From the NCBI GenBank assembly GCA_964036045.1, contig OZ038389.1, positions 40,107,717 through 40,171,716 on the forward strand: 64,000 nt of DNA, read 5' to 3'. Origin of the DNA: Eutreptiella sp. 'Long Island Sound 2002'. Lineage: Eukaryota > Euglenozoa > Euglenophyceae > Eutreptiales > Eutreptiaceae. The position numbers were made by a program, and so were the translations under genes. Under the pieces are notes generated by a model that had not been told where the DNA came from, made no database searches, and saw only the letters and a program-made list of their open reading frames with translations. Below, piece after piece: positions 63,504 to 64,000 of the stretch. Position 1 is the stretch's first letter, and each line of letters opens with the position of its first letter.

Positions 63504-64000
63504 GGGACAGCGCCTGACCCCAAGCGCCCCTCACCATGGTGGAAGGCACCCCCCCCGGGGACGCCTTTCCGCCACCCCCACAGCGAGCAACGCCGGCCCG
63601 CAAGGGCGCACGCTGTGGGGCCGGTGCCGGGCCCCCACGCCCACACCGACCGCACCCGGGACACGCGGGTCGCGGAACCCTGGCTGCACGCTCCGGAGGA
63701 CGGGCAGCCGGGGGAGGGACAGCGCCTGGCACCAGGCGCCCCTCACAACGGTGGAGGACAGCCCCCCCCGGGGACGCCCTTCCGCCACCCCCACAGCGAG
63801 CAACGCCGGCCCGCAAGGGCGCACGCTGTGGGGCCGGTGCTGGGTCCACACGCCCGCATCGACCGCACCCGGGACACACGGGTCGCGGAACCCTGGCTGC
63901 ACGCTCCGGAAGACGAGCGGCCGGGGGAGGGACAGCGCCTGGCACCAAGCGCCCCTCACAACGGTGGAAGGCAGCCCCCCCCGGGGACGCCCTTCCGCCA
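63504..64000. repeat. Tandem repeat, 212-213 bp unit, GC-rich
   Basis: The block GGGACAGCGCCTG recurs at 63504, 63716 and 63929, and the segment CAGCGAGCAACGCCGGCCCG at 63581 and 63794, giving a 212-213 bp period. Two full units and part of a third are present and the array runs off the window. Each unit holds a C run (C7-C8) followed by GGGG. Minus-strand frames that cross the array repeat the same peptide and reflect the tandem structure, not a gene. Confidence 0.85.

Noticed and set aside
63142-63959. Minus-strand frames of 142-268 codons in the tandem array
   Set aside because: The peptide repeats with the 212-213 bp unit and several frames are open at once, a GC-rich tandem repeat artefact.
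1-64000. CRISPR arrays, bacterial operons, rRNA genes, functional tRNA genes, host protein-coding genes
   Set aside because: None seen. The only tRNA- and 5S-like sequences are degenerate parts of mobile elements, and all sizeable homologous frames belong to transposable elements.

Overview
This is a repeat-rich eukaryotic nuclear DNA window with no recognisable host gene. Almost every base can be assigned to long-terminal-repeat (LTR) retrotransposons of the Ty3/gypsy (Metaviridae, chromovirus-like) type, plus one Mutator-like (MULE) transposase fragment, two small non-autonomous elements, a large foldback palindrome and a terminal tandem repeat. The elements carry chromodomains, and their primer-binding sites (GGTAGCAGAG) match the 3' end of an initiator-Met tRNA ending CUCUGCUACCA. 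That tRNA end is usual in animals, fungi and many protists/algae and differs from the flowering-plant form. I read this as a large-genome alga or protist, but the sequence does not fix the species.

Layout, with family letters used throughout. A (+) 1-3326: the 3' end of a chromovirus (integrase, chromodomain, 3' LTR), inserted in the 3' LTR of B1. B1 (-) 3327-16796: a degenerate element with 2.36-kb LTRs, itself carrying C (8146-10740), a young 2.6-kb non-autonomous LTR element with an exact GTTTG target duplication. 16797-17839: a MULE transposase fragment cut on one side by B1 and on the other by E. E (+) starts at 17840; its gag is cut at 19468 and resumes at 47025, and its pol is cut again at 51298. 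The 27.6 kb between is element D (-) 19469-47024, flanked by the target duplication ATGGC. D in turn holds B2 (-) 20885-34093 (complete, two near-identical LTRs), a 307-bp direct-repeat pair F (35007-36663) and a foldback palindrome (36726-37912). G (-) 51299 to about 61440 begins with a 3-kb LTR that cuts E pol; its gag is truncated. 61441-63503 is a T-poor repetitive stretch, and 63504-64000 is a tandem array with a 212-213 bp unit.

The autonomous families share the order gag (CCHC knuckle) - protease (DTGA) - a domain resembling Dam-type N6-adenine methyltransferases - reverse transcriptase - RNase H - integrase - chromodomain. Two features stand out. First, four elements from distinct families (B2, D, E, G) have a single in-frame stop codon at the gag/protease junction with the reading frame continuing beyond it, which suggests stop-codon readthrough as the way Gag-Pol is made. 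Second, the methyltransferase-like domain between protease and reverse transcriptase is conserved in all four families, but only E keeps the NPPF motif.

Relative ages read from nesting: MULE is oldest; then E and B1; then D and G (in E) and A and C (in B1); then B2 (in D). Most pol genes carry nonsense codons and frameshifts. G is the least damaged.
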